From Halostagnicola sp. A-GB9-2 (GTDB lineage Archaea; Halobacteriota; Halobacteria; Halobacteriales; Natrialbaceae), in contig NZ_JASJOC010000001.1 of assembly GCF_030068615.1 (NCBI RefSeq), forward strand, positions 62,001 to 126,000: 64,000 nucleotides of DNA, given 5' to 3'. The position numbers and the translations under genes are program-made. Below the pieces are notes generated by a model. It was not told the origin of the DNA. It saw nothing but the letters and a program-made list of their open reading frames with translations, and did no database searches. This document shows, piece after piece, positions 51,763 to 60,732 of this stretch; positions within the stretch are counted from its first letter, which is position 1, and every line of letters begins with the position of its first letter.

Positions 51763-52521
51763 CTACTGCGCGAGATAGCCGCCTTCGACGGGGAGGGTAA
51801 CTCCCGTGACTCGAGAGGACATGTCCGATCCGAGGAACAGAACGGCGTTCGCGATCTCCTCGGGGTCGGCCAGTCCGGGCATCGGTTCCGTCTCGAGGAA
51901 CTGCGCTTCCATTTCTGGGTGTTCCTCGACCGTCCGTTCGATCATCTCAGTTCGGACGATTCCCGGCGCGACCGCGTTCGCGCGGATCCCGTCCTCCGCG
52001 TACTCGAGTGCGGCGTACTTCGTCAGTTGGCCGACAGCCGCCTTCGCGGCACCGTAGCCGCTGTACTGGGGAACGGCGACTTCGCCGCCGATCGAGGAGG
52101 CGCTGATGATCGAGCCGCCGTCGTCCGCAAGCATTGCTTCGATTCCGTATTTCATGCCGTACCAGACGCCCTTCAGGTTGACGTCGATCACTTGCTCGAA
52201 GGCGTCGTTGTCGTACTCTCCGAGTCGCGCAACGGGGCCTTCAATCGCCGCGTTGTTGAAGAGCACGTCCAATCCCCCGTACTCGCTGACAGCGGTTTCG
52301 ATCATCCGCTTTGCATCGTCGGAATCGGAAATATCCGTTCGGACGAACGTCGCCTCGCCGCCGTTCTCTGTGATATCGGCCACTGTTTTCGCACCGCCTT
52401 CTTCGTCCACGTCCGCGACCACGACCGACGCCCCGTGGTTGGCGAAGACCTTCGCCGTCGTTCGACCGATTCCGGATGCTGCACCCGTAATGACTGCAAC
52501 GTCGTTTTCGACTAGCTTCAT
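51763..52521 (-). CDS. Short-chain dehydrogenase/reductase
   Basis: 252 residues, classical SDR. NAD(P) motif ITGAASGIGRTTAKVF, the adenine pocket VVVADVDEEGG (Asp after strand 2 favours NAD over NADP), NNAAIEGP, catalytic Ser in ISASSIGGEV, YSGYGAAKAAV (Tyr-x3-Lys), and the C-terminal GVTLPVEGGYLAQ. The substrate (alcohol, hydroxy-acyl or sugar) is not deducible. Stand-alone gene; upstream gap 52522-52764 is A+T-rich with a possible hairpin GAGGTG...CACCTC. Confidence 0.92.
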   Translation of the reverse strand: MKLVENDVAVITGAASGIGRTTAKVFANHGASVVVADVDEEGGAKTVADITENGGEATFVRTDISDSDDAKRMIETAVSEYGGLDVLFNNAAIEGPVARLGEYDNDAFEQVIDVNLKGVWYGMKYGIEAMLADDGGSIISASSIGGEVAVPQYSGYGAAKAAVGQLTKYAALEYAEDGIRANAVAPGIVRTEMIERTVEEHPEMEAQFLETEPMPGLADPEEIANAVLFLGSDMSSRVTGVTLPVEGGYLAQ

Positions 52522-52764
52522 AGACTATCGCTTCGGCCCACAACAGATAGCGATTCTGGTTGGCGTTCGTAGTTGTATGTAAATGACCCACATAATACAT
52601 ATCTATATAGATGATATTTCTTCCTTAGTTAGTGATTTGCTATGACAATAGAGGTGAGGGTGTCAGCGCTAAACACACCTCATTGAGTCGTTTGTGAAAT
52701 TCAGGTTGGCATACCTGACACTTGGCAAGAACGCTTATGTAGAACTCAACTCAACTATTTGAGT

Positions 52765-53157
52765 ATGAGTTATTACGAATCAGATGCGCTGACGATCGAA
52801 TGGGAGTCAACGATCGATGCCGTCGTGATGGACTGGCACAACTTCGCGAAAGGTGACCAATACCGGGAGGGACTCGAGAAGGGTCTGGAGTTAGTCGAAG
52901 AAAAACGAGCCGAGAACTGGCTCGCCGATCTCCGGGATCTCGGGACCGTGACCCAGGAGGACCAGGAGTGGACACAAGAAGAGTGGCATCCTCGAGCGTT
53001 CGAAACCTCACTCTCGACTATCGCGGTGATTCAGCCGGAAAGCGTCGTCGCAAACATGTCCGTTGAAAACCTCGTCCAGGAGTTCGGCTCCAACGAGAAC
53101 AAATCGCGGATATTCAGCGATCGAGATGAGGCAGAGTCGTGGCTCAAAAACCAGTAA
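52765..53157 (+). CDS. STAS-like small protein
   Basis: 130 residues. Beginning MSYYESDALTIEWESTIDAVVMDWHNFAKGDQYREGLEKGLELVEEKRAENWLADLRDLGTVTQEDQEW, matching the SpoIIAA/STAS-like fold (alternating strands and helices) seen in bacterial and haloarchaeal stand-alone proteins. C-terminal DRDEAESWLKNQ is a frequent STAS-like ending (helix 4). Binding partner unknown. ATG 52765 preferred over TTG 52759; CTTATG at 52729 about 30 bases upstream may be TATA. Confidence 0.78.
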   Translation: MSYYESDALTIEWESTIDAVVMDWHNFAKGDQYREGLEKGLELVEEKRAENWLADLRDLGTVTQEDQEWTQEEWHPRAFETSLSTIAVIQPESVVANMSVENLVQEFGSNENKSRIFSDRDEAESWLKNQ

Positions 53158-53309
53158 GGCTCCGGACTAACTTCGCAGAAATGGCGAGTAGTATTGTCAT
53201 TAACCGCTACTTTCCGTCTCTCAGTATCGATATGTTCTCGAAGAGACAGCCGAGCAGGAGATGAGCAGACGAGTTGAGTTAATTCCAACCCCAATCGGAC
53301 GAATTTATC

Positions 53310-54296
53310 TTAGTTCCGATCCGGCATCGTCGACAGCCGAGCGACGGCGTTCATATCCGGCCGATCCGAGGACGGCATCGTCGAATGCCTTGTCGAGCGA
53401 CCCGGAGAAGAGTCCTCATCACTGCCGCCAACCAACCCCCCGCCGAGTAACCCGTCTTCGTCCTCCTTCTGGTCTGATTCCTCGCGTTCGGCCTCCTCGT
53501 CGTCAGCTTCCCGGTCGCCGTCGTCTTCGTCGGTGCTTCTGTCTGTCTCACCGCCACGAAGCCCCTCGAGTCGATCCCGAAGCGATTCGAGTTCGTCGCT
53601 AAATCCCTCAACATCGGTTCCGGCGACGGATTCGAGCGTCGATCCGAGCATCGACTCGTCTTCCGAATCGGTCTCATCACTCGAGTCGGCCTCCCCATCC
53701 GACTCACCGTTTGAGTCGACCTCATCATTCGACCCGTCCTTGGAGTCGACCTCATCATCCGACCCGTCCTTGGAGTCGACCTCGGTACTTGATTCGTCGT
53801 CAGAATCTGGTGCTGATTCAGTGTCTCGCTGACTGTCGTCCCCGCCCACTTGAAGCGTTTGCCGGAGGTCGTGCAAGTTCTCCTCGAGTGTCGCTCGCCG
53901 GTCGTCTTCGCCCTCATCACTGTCGCTATCGGCACCACTCTCCTCGAGGAGATCCGCGACGGTTGCCAGCGTGACCAGCGCGTGGAGTTTTCGAAGCTCG
54001 TCTTCGGGAGCCTTCGCGATCGCTTCGGGAATCGATGCTGGTTCGCTTCCGTCGGGGAGTTCGGCGAGCCCGACCGCCTCGAGAACCGCTTCCGGATCGT
54101 TCGTCTCGATGATCTCCCGCGCGTCCGCGGCGTTCTCGAGAAGCGGGCTCGAATCGTCCGGTTCGATCAGCTCGTCCTGTTCGCCGAGCTCCTCGAGCGG
54201 GACATTGAGGACGTCCTCGAGAGCGTCGTCGGCCTCGAGTTCGTCCCGTGACGAGGAGAGCAGTTCCGAGAGGCGATCGCCGATATCGTTGCTCAT
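53310..54296 (-). CDS. Acidic low-complexity protein, operon member 4
   Basis: 328 residues. Residues 1-120 are an ordinary acidic helical domain (NDIGDRLSELLSSSRDELEADDALEDVLNVPLEEL, AREIIETNDPEAVLEAVGLAELP, DELRKLHALVTLATVADLLEES). The rest is Ser/Asp/Glu-rich with repeats of DSKDGSDDEV and NGESDGEADSSDET. Near 250 a short coiled stretch ELESLRDRLEGLRGG appears, followed by a Glu-rich end and a GGGLVGGS tail. Start MSNDIGDRL at 54296 (earlier frame is not conserved). Function unknown; last gene of the minus-strand operon beginning at 56842. Confidence 0.8.
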   Translation of the reverse strand: MSNDIGDRLSELLSSSRDELEADDALEDVLNVPLEELGEQDELIEPDDSSPLLENAADAREIIETNDPEAVLEAVGLAELPDGSEPASIPEAIAKAPEDELRKLHALVTLATVADLLEESGADSDSDEGEDDRRATLEENLHDLRQTLQVGGDDSQRDTESAPDSDDESSTEVDSKDGSDDEVDSKDGSNDEVDSNGESDGEADSSDETDSEDESMLGSTLESVAGTDVEGFSDELESLRDRLEGLRGGETDRSTDEDDGDREADDEEAEREESDQKEDEDGLLGGGLVGGSDEDSSPGRSTRHSTMPSSDRPDMNAVARLSTMPDRN

Positions 54297-54360
54297 TATC
54301 TTTTCACCCGATGTTTCAGTATGGTTTGTGTTGGTCGTGGGTTCGTGCCGAGGTCCGTAC

Positions 54361-55110
54361 TTAGCCCCCGTTCGACACCGTCGCAAACTCGTCGTCCGAT
54401 TCGGACACGGTCTCGACGATCCGTTCGGTCATCTCCTCGCGACTGAGGTTGGCTTTCACGCCGACGTCTTTGGCAACCGACTGGAGATCCGAATACGACA
54501 TGATCTCGAGGAACTGCTCGAGAGTCTCTTTGCGAAGCCCCTCGAGGTCGCCAGCATCGGGTTCATCACCCTCGTCGCTATCCTGTTCATCGTCGGTCGT
54601 TGAGTCTTCGTCCGCTACTTTACCGTCCTCTTCACTCTCGTCAACTGCATCGTCCTCATCCATCTCTTCCGTCTCACCATTCCCGCCATCCTCATCCATC
54701 TCTTCCGTCTCACCATTCCCGCCGTCCTCATCCTCCTCGCTCTCGAGGACATCCTCGAGACTACTCCCTTCGGAGATTCCCTTCGCCAGTGAGGCCACAG
54801 AATCACTGGCTTCGAGATCCTCGAGAGCTTCGGTGAAGGCGTCTTTGATCGCCGACGTGAGCTCGGAGCGGAGTTCCGAACGGTCTTTTTCTTCCTCGAG
54901 TCCCTCGCTGATCGTTTCGTGAACCTCGCGGCCAATCGCACCGCCGAGTTCGCGGCCGATTCTGTCGCCGAACTCGCGACCGACGGATGCCCCGATCTCG
55001 TCGCCGTTGATACTGTCCTCGAGCGACCCGCCGCCGATTAGATCGGCAACATCGATCTGTTCGCTGACTTCGTCGGCGACGAGCTGTTTCAGATCCGACC
55101 CGTCACTCAT
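54361..55110 (-). CDS. Acidic protein with glycine-zipper, operon member 3
   Basis: 249 residues. DLKQLVADEVSEQIDVADLIGGGSLEDS is followed by a glycine-zipper-like array GASVGREFGDRIGRELGGAIGREVHETISEGLEE, in which G or A recurs every four residues, typical of membrane or self-associating helices. Then a helix (SELTSAIKDAFTEALEDLEASDS), an acidic zone with two copies of EDGGNGETEEMD in tandem, and a C-terminal helical domain (LEQFLEIMSYSDLQSVAKDVGVKANLSREEMTERIVETVSES). Start MSDGSDLKQLV at 55110. Confidence 0.82.
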   Translation of the reverse strand: MSDGSDLKQLVADEVSEQIDVADLIGGGSLEDSINGDEIGASVGREFGDRIGRELGGAIGREVHETISEGLEEEKDRSELRSELTSAIKDAFTEALEDLEASDSVASLAKGISEGSSLEDVLESEEDEDGGNGETEEMDEDGGNGETEEMDEDDAVDESEEDGKVADEDSTTDDEQDSDEGDEPDAGDLEGLRKETLEQFLEIMSYSDLQSVAKDVGVKANLSREEMTERIVETVSESDDEFATVSNGG

Positions 55111-55163
55111 CCGGACCACCCCGATACTTTCCGATCGCGGCTGGGTGATCCACTCCCATCGGG

Positions 55164-55682
55164 CTACTCCTCCTCGGACTCCTGATCATTCTCACTTTCC
55201 TCTTCGTCGTCACCGGTTTCCTCGTCCGTTTGCTGGTTCTCGTCTTCTTGCTCGTCCTCATCCTCGTCGCCCGATTGCTCGCTTTCGGATTCTGCGTCCT
55301 CGTCTTCAGATTCCCCATTGCCTTCGCTCTCCGCTCCGGATTCCTCCTCATCCTCGGCGGCTTCCTCATCATCGCTTTCCTCGTCTTCAGCTTCATCCTC
55401 GTCATCGCTCTCCCCATCGTCCGCTTCCTCCTCGGCGTCTTCTTCCTCCGCCTCGTCGGAACTCACCAACTGCTCGACGACGAGTCCACCGATTGTCCGA
55501 CCGACGGACTCTCCGATTTTTCGTCCGACGAACGCACCGATCTGTCTTCCCAGCGCCTCGCCGAGCGGTTCGTCCTCGCCGATTTCGCCTTCCCACTGGG
55601 TTCCCTCGAGAAGTTCCTGAATATCGATGTTTTCCGTGATTTTCTCGTAGTCGATTCGCTCGGTTACTGATTGTTCACTCAT
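55164..55682 (-). CDS. Acidic protein with glycine-zipper, operon member 2
   Basis: 172 residues. After a short helix (IDYEKITENIDIQELLEGTQWEGEIGEDEPL) comes GEALGRQIGAFVGRKIGESVGRTIGGLVVEQL, a glycine-zipper array like that of the next gene, so the two are paralogous in their N-terminal halves. The rest is pure Asp/Glu/Ser-rich tail. Start overlaps the stop of the upstream gene by 4 bases (ATGA, 55679-55682). Function unknown. Confidence 0.82.
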   Translation of the reverse strand: MSEQSVTERIDYEKITENIDIQELLEGTQWEGEIGEDEPLGEALGRQIGAFVGRKIGESVGRTIGGLVVEQLVSSDEAEEEDAEEEADDGESDDEDEAEDEESDDEEAAEDEEESGAESEGNGESEDEDAESESEQSGDEDEDEQEDENQQTDEETGDDEEESENDQESEEE

Positions 55683-56842
55683 GATTGGGATTCTGCTTGC
55701 GCTGGTGATTCGGACTGGGACTGTTCACTCGAGTCGTCCTGACTGTTCTGGGGTTCGATCTGTTCGGCCAGTTGCCGGATGATTTCGCTGACGATCGTCG
55801 CAACGAGGTCCTCGATCGGGAGACCTGGAACGAGTCCGACGAGTTTCTCCTTCAGCCACTTGCCAGCGGCCGCGAGCCGACCGCCGGACGCTTCGTCCTC
55901 GCTTGGTTCGTCTTCGTCGCTCTCCTCGCCGTCATCCTCCTGCTCGCCGTCATCCCCGGTACCGAATAAACTGCCGAATAGACTACTGAAGAAGGCCTTC
56001 GGCTTCCCGAGCAGACTTTTGAGCCGTTTCGTCACCTTCCCGTAGAGGCTACCGAGATACTGTTTGGGCTTCTTGAGCAACGACCCGAGCAGCGCCTTTG
56101 GTTTTTCGAGTAGCGATTTCGCTTTGTCGAGAATCCCACTCAGCATCGCCTTGGGACCGTCGAGGAGCCCCGTTACGGCGGATAACAGGTTCCCTAACAG
56201 GTTGTTCTCGCCTGGGCGAGCCGACACGTCGAGCGTGACCGGATTCAGGTTGACCTCGAGGCCGAGCAGGTCGAGAAACAGGCCGTCGAGATCGAGGTGG
56301 AGAACGCCGGAGGCGTCGTCGCCTTCGTACACGTCATCGGCGTCCTCGACGTGGTATTCGTCCTCCTCGTCCCCCTCGCCGGAATCGCCTTCACCCTCAT
56401 CCTCGTCGGAATCGTTCCCACCCGCGTCCTCGCCGGAATCGCCTTCACCCTCATCCTCGTCGGAGTCGTCCGCATCAGTAGATTCGTCGTCGTCAGTCTC
56501 ACTCTCTTCACTCTCGTCTCCCGGCTCCGCCGTCGCTTCGTCGTCCAACTCTCCGTCTGCACCGTCTGACTCGTCTGCTTGTGTATCCTCTTGGCCGCCG
56601 TCCTCGGATTCGTCGTCCGCTGTTGTGGATGTCTCTTCTGACTCAGTCGATGACTCGGCGGTCTCTCCATCGGTTTCCGATCCTTCGTTTTTGTCGCCTT
56701 CTTGGGAAATTTCCGCCTGACCGCCATCGGTCATCACTCTCCTCGCCGGTTGTCGTTCGTCGTGGTGATGGCTCGAGGTGGCACCGACGCATCCGGAGTC
56801 CGGACGATCCTCGAAGCCATCACCGGTTAACCCGTCTGTCAT
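55679..56842 (-). CDS. Acidic protein with LGLxVNLNPV...LLGNLL domain, operon member 1
   Basis: 387 residues. Acidic tail-like region (1-200) including DDSDEDEGEGDSGED repeats, then a domain with LHLDLDGLFLDLLGLEVNLNPVTLDVSARPGENNLLGNLLSAVTGLLDG, which I recognise as a conserved motif of unknown function in haloarchaea and some bacteria. Lys-rich helical repeats follow (DKAKSLLEKPKALLGSLLKKPKQYLGSLYGK, TKRLKSLLGKPKAFFSSLFGSLFG), in which the unit K-P-K-x-L/F-x-S-L recurs four times. Start 56842 was preferred; ATG 56734 would shorten it by 36 residues. Confidence 0.83.
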   Translation of the reverse strand: MTDGLTGDGFEDRPDSGCVGATSSHHHDERQPARRVMTDGGQAEISQEGDKNEGSETDGETAESSTESEETSTTADDESEDGGQEDTQADESDGADGELDDEATAEPGDESEESETDDDESTDADDSDEDEGEGDSGEDAGGNDSDEDEGEGDSGEGDEEDEYHVEDADDVYEGDDASGVLHLDLDGLFLDLLGLEVNLNPVTLDVSARPGENNLLGNLLSAVTGLLDGPKAMLSGILDKAKSLLEKPKALLGSLLKKPKQYLGSLYGKVTKRLKSLLGKPKAFFSSLFGSLFGTGDDGEQEDDGEESDEDEPSEDEASGGRLAAAGKWLKEKLVGLVPGLPIEDLVATIVSEIIRQLAEQIEPQNSQDDSSEQSQSESPAQAESQS

Positions 56843-57058
56843 TATACGAGAACATACACGAGAAAGATCGTTGTGGTGGTTTCCCTTGCGTGTGCGTCCG
56901 TTGGGGCCACTCGGACGAACGCCATAATCTAGCGATGTCGATAGGTAATGAGATCGTGAACGGGTACTCGTAGCGGACGAAACGAATCTGTCTCCGATCG
57001 ACGGATCCCTTCAGGTAACTTCACTCTGCTCGAATCCCATTTCTGCCACACACTGTCG

Positions 57059-58339
57059 TTACTCGAGTGAACCAACGCGAAGGGCGTACTCCCCTCGCGT
57101 TCGGTCTTCGTCGTGATATTCGACAGGTTCCTCGATTGCGCCGATAATTCCTTCCTGAAGGGTTGCCGCGGTCGCGATCCCTTCGAACTGCTCGAGGCTC
57201 TGCTCGCCGTCATCGAGCGAAAAGCATCGAACACCGTGTGTGTCCGGCTCTCGAACTCGGAAGTTCTGGGCACAGGGTGCAACCATCGTCTCGCCGACCG
57301 CCTCGAGGCCGTGGATGAACCCGCCGACGTTCGCATCCCAGAGCGAGTTCCCATCGGCGTCGAAGGCGGCGATCCGGTGTTCGTTCGGATGGCGATTTTC
57401 TGTCTCTCGACTCTCGATCGCGTAGGTGTTCCCCGTCACGAACGCGACGCGGCCGTCGTTCGCGTGGGCGTGGTTCGGATAGGCGTACAGCGTCTCGCCG
57501 TCGATTTCGGTCTCGGTCGCGAGGTCGACGCGCCACAGTTCGGCACCGCCGGGTCCCAGAAGGTACCCCCGTTTGTCGCCGTGACTCGAGACGGCGATCC
57601 GGTCGCCGTCGAACGAAACGTCTCCGACGCGTCGGTCGCCTTCGGTCCCGGGATCCCAGGTCCAACTCGGCGACCCGGTATCGGTCTCGAGCACGACCAG
57701 TCCGTTGTCGTGTACACCCATACACCGGTTGTAGCCGACGGCGAGTCGCTCTCCCGCGTCGTCGAGGTCGATCGAAATCGGCGACGCGTCGGTTTCGTAG
57801 CGCCAACGAACCGTTCCGTCGGCGTCGAACGCGTAGACGGTGCTGTACCATTCGCGGTGCTCTCCGTCGCGTTCGTAGCGCCGCGCGGCCGCGTACAGCG
57901 CGGGCTCCGTCTGATCGGCGACTGCGCCTTCGTCGTTTCCTACGGAACCCGACTCGAGGCCGACGACGTAGGGAAGGTAGAAGATACTCTCCCTCGAAGC
58001 CTCTCCGACGTCTTCGCGCGTGTCGTAGGACCACTCCCGCTCGCCCGTCTCGAGGTCGTAGGATGCGATCGTTCCCGTTTCGCCGCGTCCGGCGACGACG
58101 AGCGAATCGCCGAGCGTCTCGAGGCCGACCGCGTGTTCGGGGTGGTCGACCGACCACTGCGCCTCGAGCGTGTCGCGGTCGAACGCGGTGACGGTACCGT
58201 CCCACTCGCCCGCAATGACGAGTGAGCCTGTCGCGTGAACGCTCGATCGAGTCCACATATGCCGACTCCGGGCGCTCTCGATGTCTCCCAGTGGTTGCGT
58301 TTCGAAGGTCCCCGACCCTTTCTGTTTGTTTGCCGCCAT
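57059..58339 (-). CDS. PQQ-like beta-propeller protein of the cobalamin operon
   Basis: 426 residues. Repeats containing WDGTVTAFDRDTLEAQWSV, GTIASYDLETGEREWSYD, DADGTVRWRYETDA, DADGNSLWDANVGG fit a seven- or eight-bladed propeller like PQQ-binding proteins. The ATG 58339 was chosen because a GGAGG Shine-Dalgarno is 8 bases upstream (58347-58351); a GTG at 58345 overlaps it. No signal peptide, so it is cytosolic. Likely a scaffold or metal/tetrapyrrole-binding role; last gene of the operon from 63987. Confidence 0.88.
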   Translation of the reverse strand: MAANKQKGSGTFETQPLGDIESARSRHMWTRSSVHATGSLVIAGEWDGTVTAFDRDTLEAQWSVDHPEHAVGLETLGDSLVVAGRGETGTIASYDLETGEREWSYDTREDVGEASRESIFYLPYVVGLESGSVGNDEGAVADQTEPALYAAARRYERDGEHREWYSTVYAFDADGTVRWRYETDASPISIDLDDAGERLAVGYNRCMGVHDNGLVVLETDTGSPSWTWDPGTEGDRRVGDVSFDGDRIAVSSHGDKRGYLLGPGGAELWRVDLATETEIDGETLYAYPNHAHANDGRVAFVTGNTYAIESRETENRHPNEHRIAAFDADGNSLWDANVGGFIHGLEAVGETMVAPCAQNFRVREPDTHGVRCFSLDDGEQSLEQFEGIATAATLQEGIIGAIEEPVEYHDEDRTRGEYALRVGSLE

Positions 58340-58341
58340 AC

Positions 58342-58710
58342 TCACTCCTCCGGGAACGTTTCGTGGAGCAAGTCGTGGGCGTCCTTGAGTCCCTCGAAGA
58401 TGCTCTCGCCCTGCTCAGTTAGTCGGTGAACGGCGCGCTCGGCGTCGCGAACGGCCAGCAGACGGCCCCGCGTATAGTTGTATTCGGGATCGTCCTCGTC
58501 CATCGTCGCGACCGTCTCCTCCAAATCGACGAGCGCGGCGTCGAGATGGCGTTCGATCTCGGTGAGGCTTTCGGCTTCGGTCAGCGCCTCGATGGGTCCC
58601 TCGAGGTGGCCTTCGAGGTCTTTCTCCGCGTGTTCGCGGGCGTGTCGGTCCCCGACGCCGAGGACGTTCATCAATCCGAGTTTCAGCGCTTCGATTTCGT
58701 AACAGCTCAT
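58342..58710 (-). CDS. DUF3209 family protein
   Basis: 122 residues. SCYEIEALKLGLMNVLGVGDRHAREHAEKDLEGHLEGPIEALTEAESLTEIERHLDAALVDLEETVATM is the DUF3209 signature, a haloarchaeal family found only within cobalamin operons. Two-helix bundle, no metal motif apart from His pairs (DRHAREH). Function not known. It overlaps or abuts the beta-propeller gene, consistent with one transcript. Confidence 0.88.
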   Translation of the reverse strand: MSCYEIEALKLGLMNVLGVGDRHAREHAEKDLEGHLEGPIEALTEAESLTEIERHLDAALVDLEETVATMDEDDPEYNYTRGRLLAVRDAERAVHRLTEQGESIFEGLKDAHDLLHETFPEE

Positions 58711-58722
58711 GATATGAATAGA

Positions 58723-59943
58723 TTACAACGTCTGATCGACGAGATCGCTCACGATGCGATCCCTGTCTAAGTGGTCGGAAACGATTCGATCCGCGTCGCT
58801 CGCGTCGACATCGCCGTACCAGATTCCGTCGGGATAGACGGCGACCATCGGCCCGTCGCCACAGCGCCCGAGACACGACGATCTGGTTATCCGGGCGTCG
58901 CAGTGCTCGGAGTCTCGAGCCTCCTGTCGAAGGCGCTCGAGGACGGCCGGCGAGCCCATCTCCGAGCAGGTTCGATTCGTGCAGACGGCGACGTGTTTTC
59001 CCGGCGCATTGTGGCTGTGCGGGTCGTCGTCGACGTTCTCGCGGTCCGCGTGACTCTCTTGGTGGGCCAGCGCCCGCAACATCGCTCGAGCGCCGCCCCG
59101 GTCCTCCTCGTAGCCCTCGAGATCAACTTTGTACTTGCACGTATCGCAGGACATTTCGACGCTGTCCGTTCTGGCTTCCTGCCAGCGATCCGCGAAGACG
59201 TCCAGCAGTCTCGAGTCCGTGCCGAGCGGGTCGCCAGCGGCCGCCTCGACGTAGGGATAGTCCGCGTCGAACTCGTCGGTCCAGTCGCGTACGCGCTGGG
59301 TCAACACACCGTCGCCGAGCATGTACGGGAGGACCACGACGGCATCGGGTCGGTGCTTCGAAAGCCCATGGAGGGATTCCTCGAGTCGCGGTTCCGTCAC
59401 GCCGACGAACGACGCTTCGACTCTCGAGAACTCCCGACCTTCGTAGAGCAGTCGGGCCAGCTTGTGTACGTCGCCGTTGGCGTCCGGATCGCTCGAACCC
59501 CGCGCACAGAGGACGACCGCGACGTCGTCCGCGGCGCGATCGACGCCCAGCTCGCGTTCGACGGCCCCAGCGCGGTCCTCGAGCAGATCGAGAATCGCCG
59601 GGTGAATCCCCAGATGCGCGCCGTTGTTGATCCCGATATCGTGGGCGGCTCGAGCCTGATCGATCGCCAGCGGTACGTCGTTTTTGACGTGACTCGCGGC
59701 GAACAGCGAGCAGTGGACGACGGTGATCTGACTCGTCACCGCGGATAACGTCTCGAACGCCTCGTCGATGGCCGGCTCGGCCAACTCGAGAAACGCCGCG
59801 TCGACGGGGATCCCGAGCCGTGACTCGAGGTCGGCCGCCAGTTCGCGAACCTGTTCGTTCGAGCGCTCGCGCCTCGAGCCGTGGCCGACCAGCAGGACGG
59901 CCTCGTCGTCGAAGGCGAACGCGGTGTCGTCGGTTTTGCTCAT
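58723..59943 (-). CDS. cbiX: CbiX-type cobaltochelatase fused to [2Fe-2S] ferredoxin
   Basis: 406 residues. Two chelatase halves: LLVGHGSRRERSNEQVRELA and VVLCARGSSDPDANGDVHKL. After DSVEMSCDTCKYKVDLEGYE (a CxxC) comes a thioredoxin-like ferredoxin domain: HVAVCTNRTCSEMGSPAVLERLRQEARD, ITRSSCLGRCGDGPMVAVYPDGIWYG, with four ligand Cys (CTNRTC...CLGRC). The fusion is the anaerobic-path chelatase with its electron-carrier domain. Its CbiX partner without ferredoxin is at 15502, so the genome has at least two chelatases. Confidence 0.9.
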   Translation of the reverse strand: MSKTDDTAFAFDDEAVLLVGHGSRRERSNEQVRELAADLESRLGIPVDAAFLELAEPAIDEAFETLSAVTSQITVVHCSLFAASHVKNDVPLAIDQARAAHDIGINNGAHLGIHPAILDLLEDRAGAVERELGVDRAADDVAVVLCARGSSDPDANGDVHKLARLLYEGREFSRVEASFVGVTEPRLEESLHGLSKHRPDAVVVLPYMLGDGVLTQRVRDWTDEFDADYPYVEAAAGDPLGTDSRLLDVFADRWQEARTDSVEMSCDTCKYKVDLEGYEEDRGGARAMLRALAHQESHADRENVDDDPHSHNAPGKHVAVCTNRTCSEMGSPAVLERLRQEARDSEHCDARITRSSCLGRCGDGPMVAVYPDGIWYGDVDASDADRIVSDHLDRDRIVSDLVDQTL

Positions 59944-59997
59944 AGGTGGTGCGTTCCGGATGAGTCGTCGGTCAACCCCTGTCGCGTATCGCAGTCC

Positions 59998-60732
59998 TCA
60001 GTCGTATGATTCGGCCTGCTCGAGGCTCTTCCGTAACTTTCGCTCGCGACTCGGCGCGTAGAGTCCGGTCTCCTCGCAGTCCTCGTAGAGCCACGTGCCG
60101 AACTCGGGAGCGGCGGCGTCGTCGACGCCGAACCAGTAGCCGCCCGAAGAAGTCTCGGAGAGCTCGCCCATCGGTGCCTCAATCGGGCAGTCCTCGATCA
60201 GCTCTCGAGTCAACTCGAGAAGCGCCTCGTCGTCGTGAACGAACGAGATACCTACAGTCTCGCTCTTCGATTTGAAACAGATCGTTCCACAACCCTCGAG
60301 AATGCCCCGAAGCAGTTCCCGCTCGTGACTCGAGAACGCCGAGAAGCGGTAGTTTCCGCGCCCGTCGACGGGAAGGCCGAGCGTCGAACGCCGTCCGAAG
60401 AGGGCGTCGTCCGTCTCCCTAACAGTGTCACCGGAGGCCGTCTCGCTCGAGCCGATCTCGAGCGTGTACTCGTCTTCGGTTCTGGTGATCGACGCGTCGT
60501 GGGCGTACTCGCGGCTGTTCGTTTCGTGATCGATTTCGCCGCCAGCAATGGCTGCGAGAACGTTCGCGGACGCCTCGTCGTTGGTCACGACTTCGACGGT
60601 GTCGTCACCGACGTCTCCGCTGCCGGCGATATGGCCCCAGAGGTACGCCGACGCGGGATGGCTCGCGAGGGGGTCGGCGGGAACCTCGATCTCGAGCGAT
60701 TGGCCGTCGGATCCGGAGACGGCGTCGCTCAT
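59998..60732 (-). CDS. LAGLIDADG-like protein in cobalamin operon
   Basis: 244 residues. Two helix-like blocks PASAYLWGHIAGSGDVGDDTVEVVTNDEASANVL and ELLRGILEGCGTICFKSKSETVGISFVHDDEALLELTRELIEDCP resemble the paired LAGLIDADG helices followed by strands, but without the acidic catalytic pair expected of active homing enzymes. It always occurs inside haloarchaeal cobalamin clusters. Its role there is unknown; probably a binding protein that keeps only the fold. Overlaps the ferredoxin gene by 4 bases. Confidence 0.78.
   Translation of the reverse strand: MSDAVSGSDGQSLEIEVPADPLASHPASAYLWGHIAGSGDVGDDTVEVVTNDEASANVLAAIAGGEIDHETNSREYAHDASITRTEDEYTLEIGSSETASGDTVRETDDALFGRRSTLGLPVDGRGNYRFSAFSSHERELLRGILEGCGTICFKSKSETVGISFVHDDEALLELTRELIEDCPIEAPMGELSETSSGGYWFGVDDAAAPEFGTWLYEDCEETGLYAPSRERKLRKSLEQAESYD

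Noticed and set aside
53690-53800. Near-identical DNA repeats (GACCTCATCATCCGACCCGTCCTTGGAG type) as candidate direct-repeat element
   Set aside because: They lie in frame in the acidic gene and encode the DSKDGSDDEV repeat; coding slippage explains them.
53533-56720. Long Ser-rich plus-strand frames
   Set aside because: They are the complements of the Asp/Glu-rich operon; GAC/GAG codons read as Ser/Val-rich shadows in the other direction.
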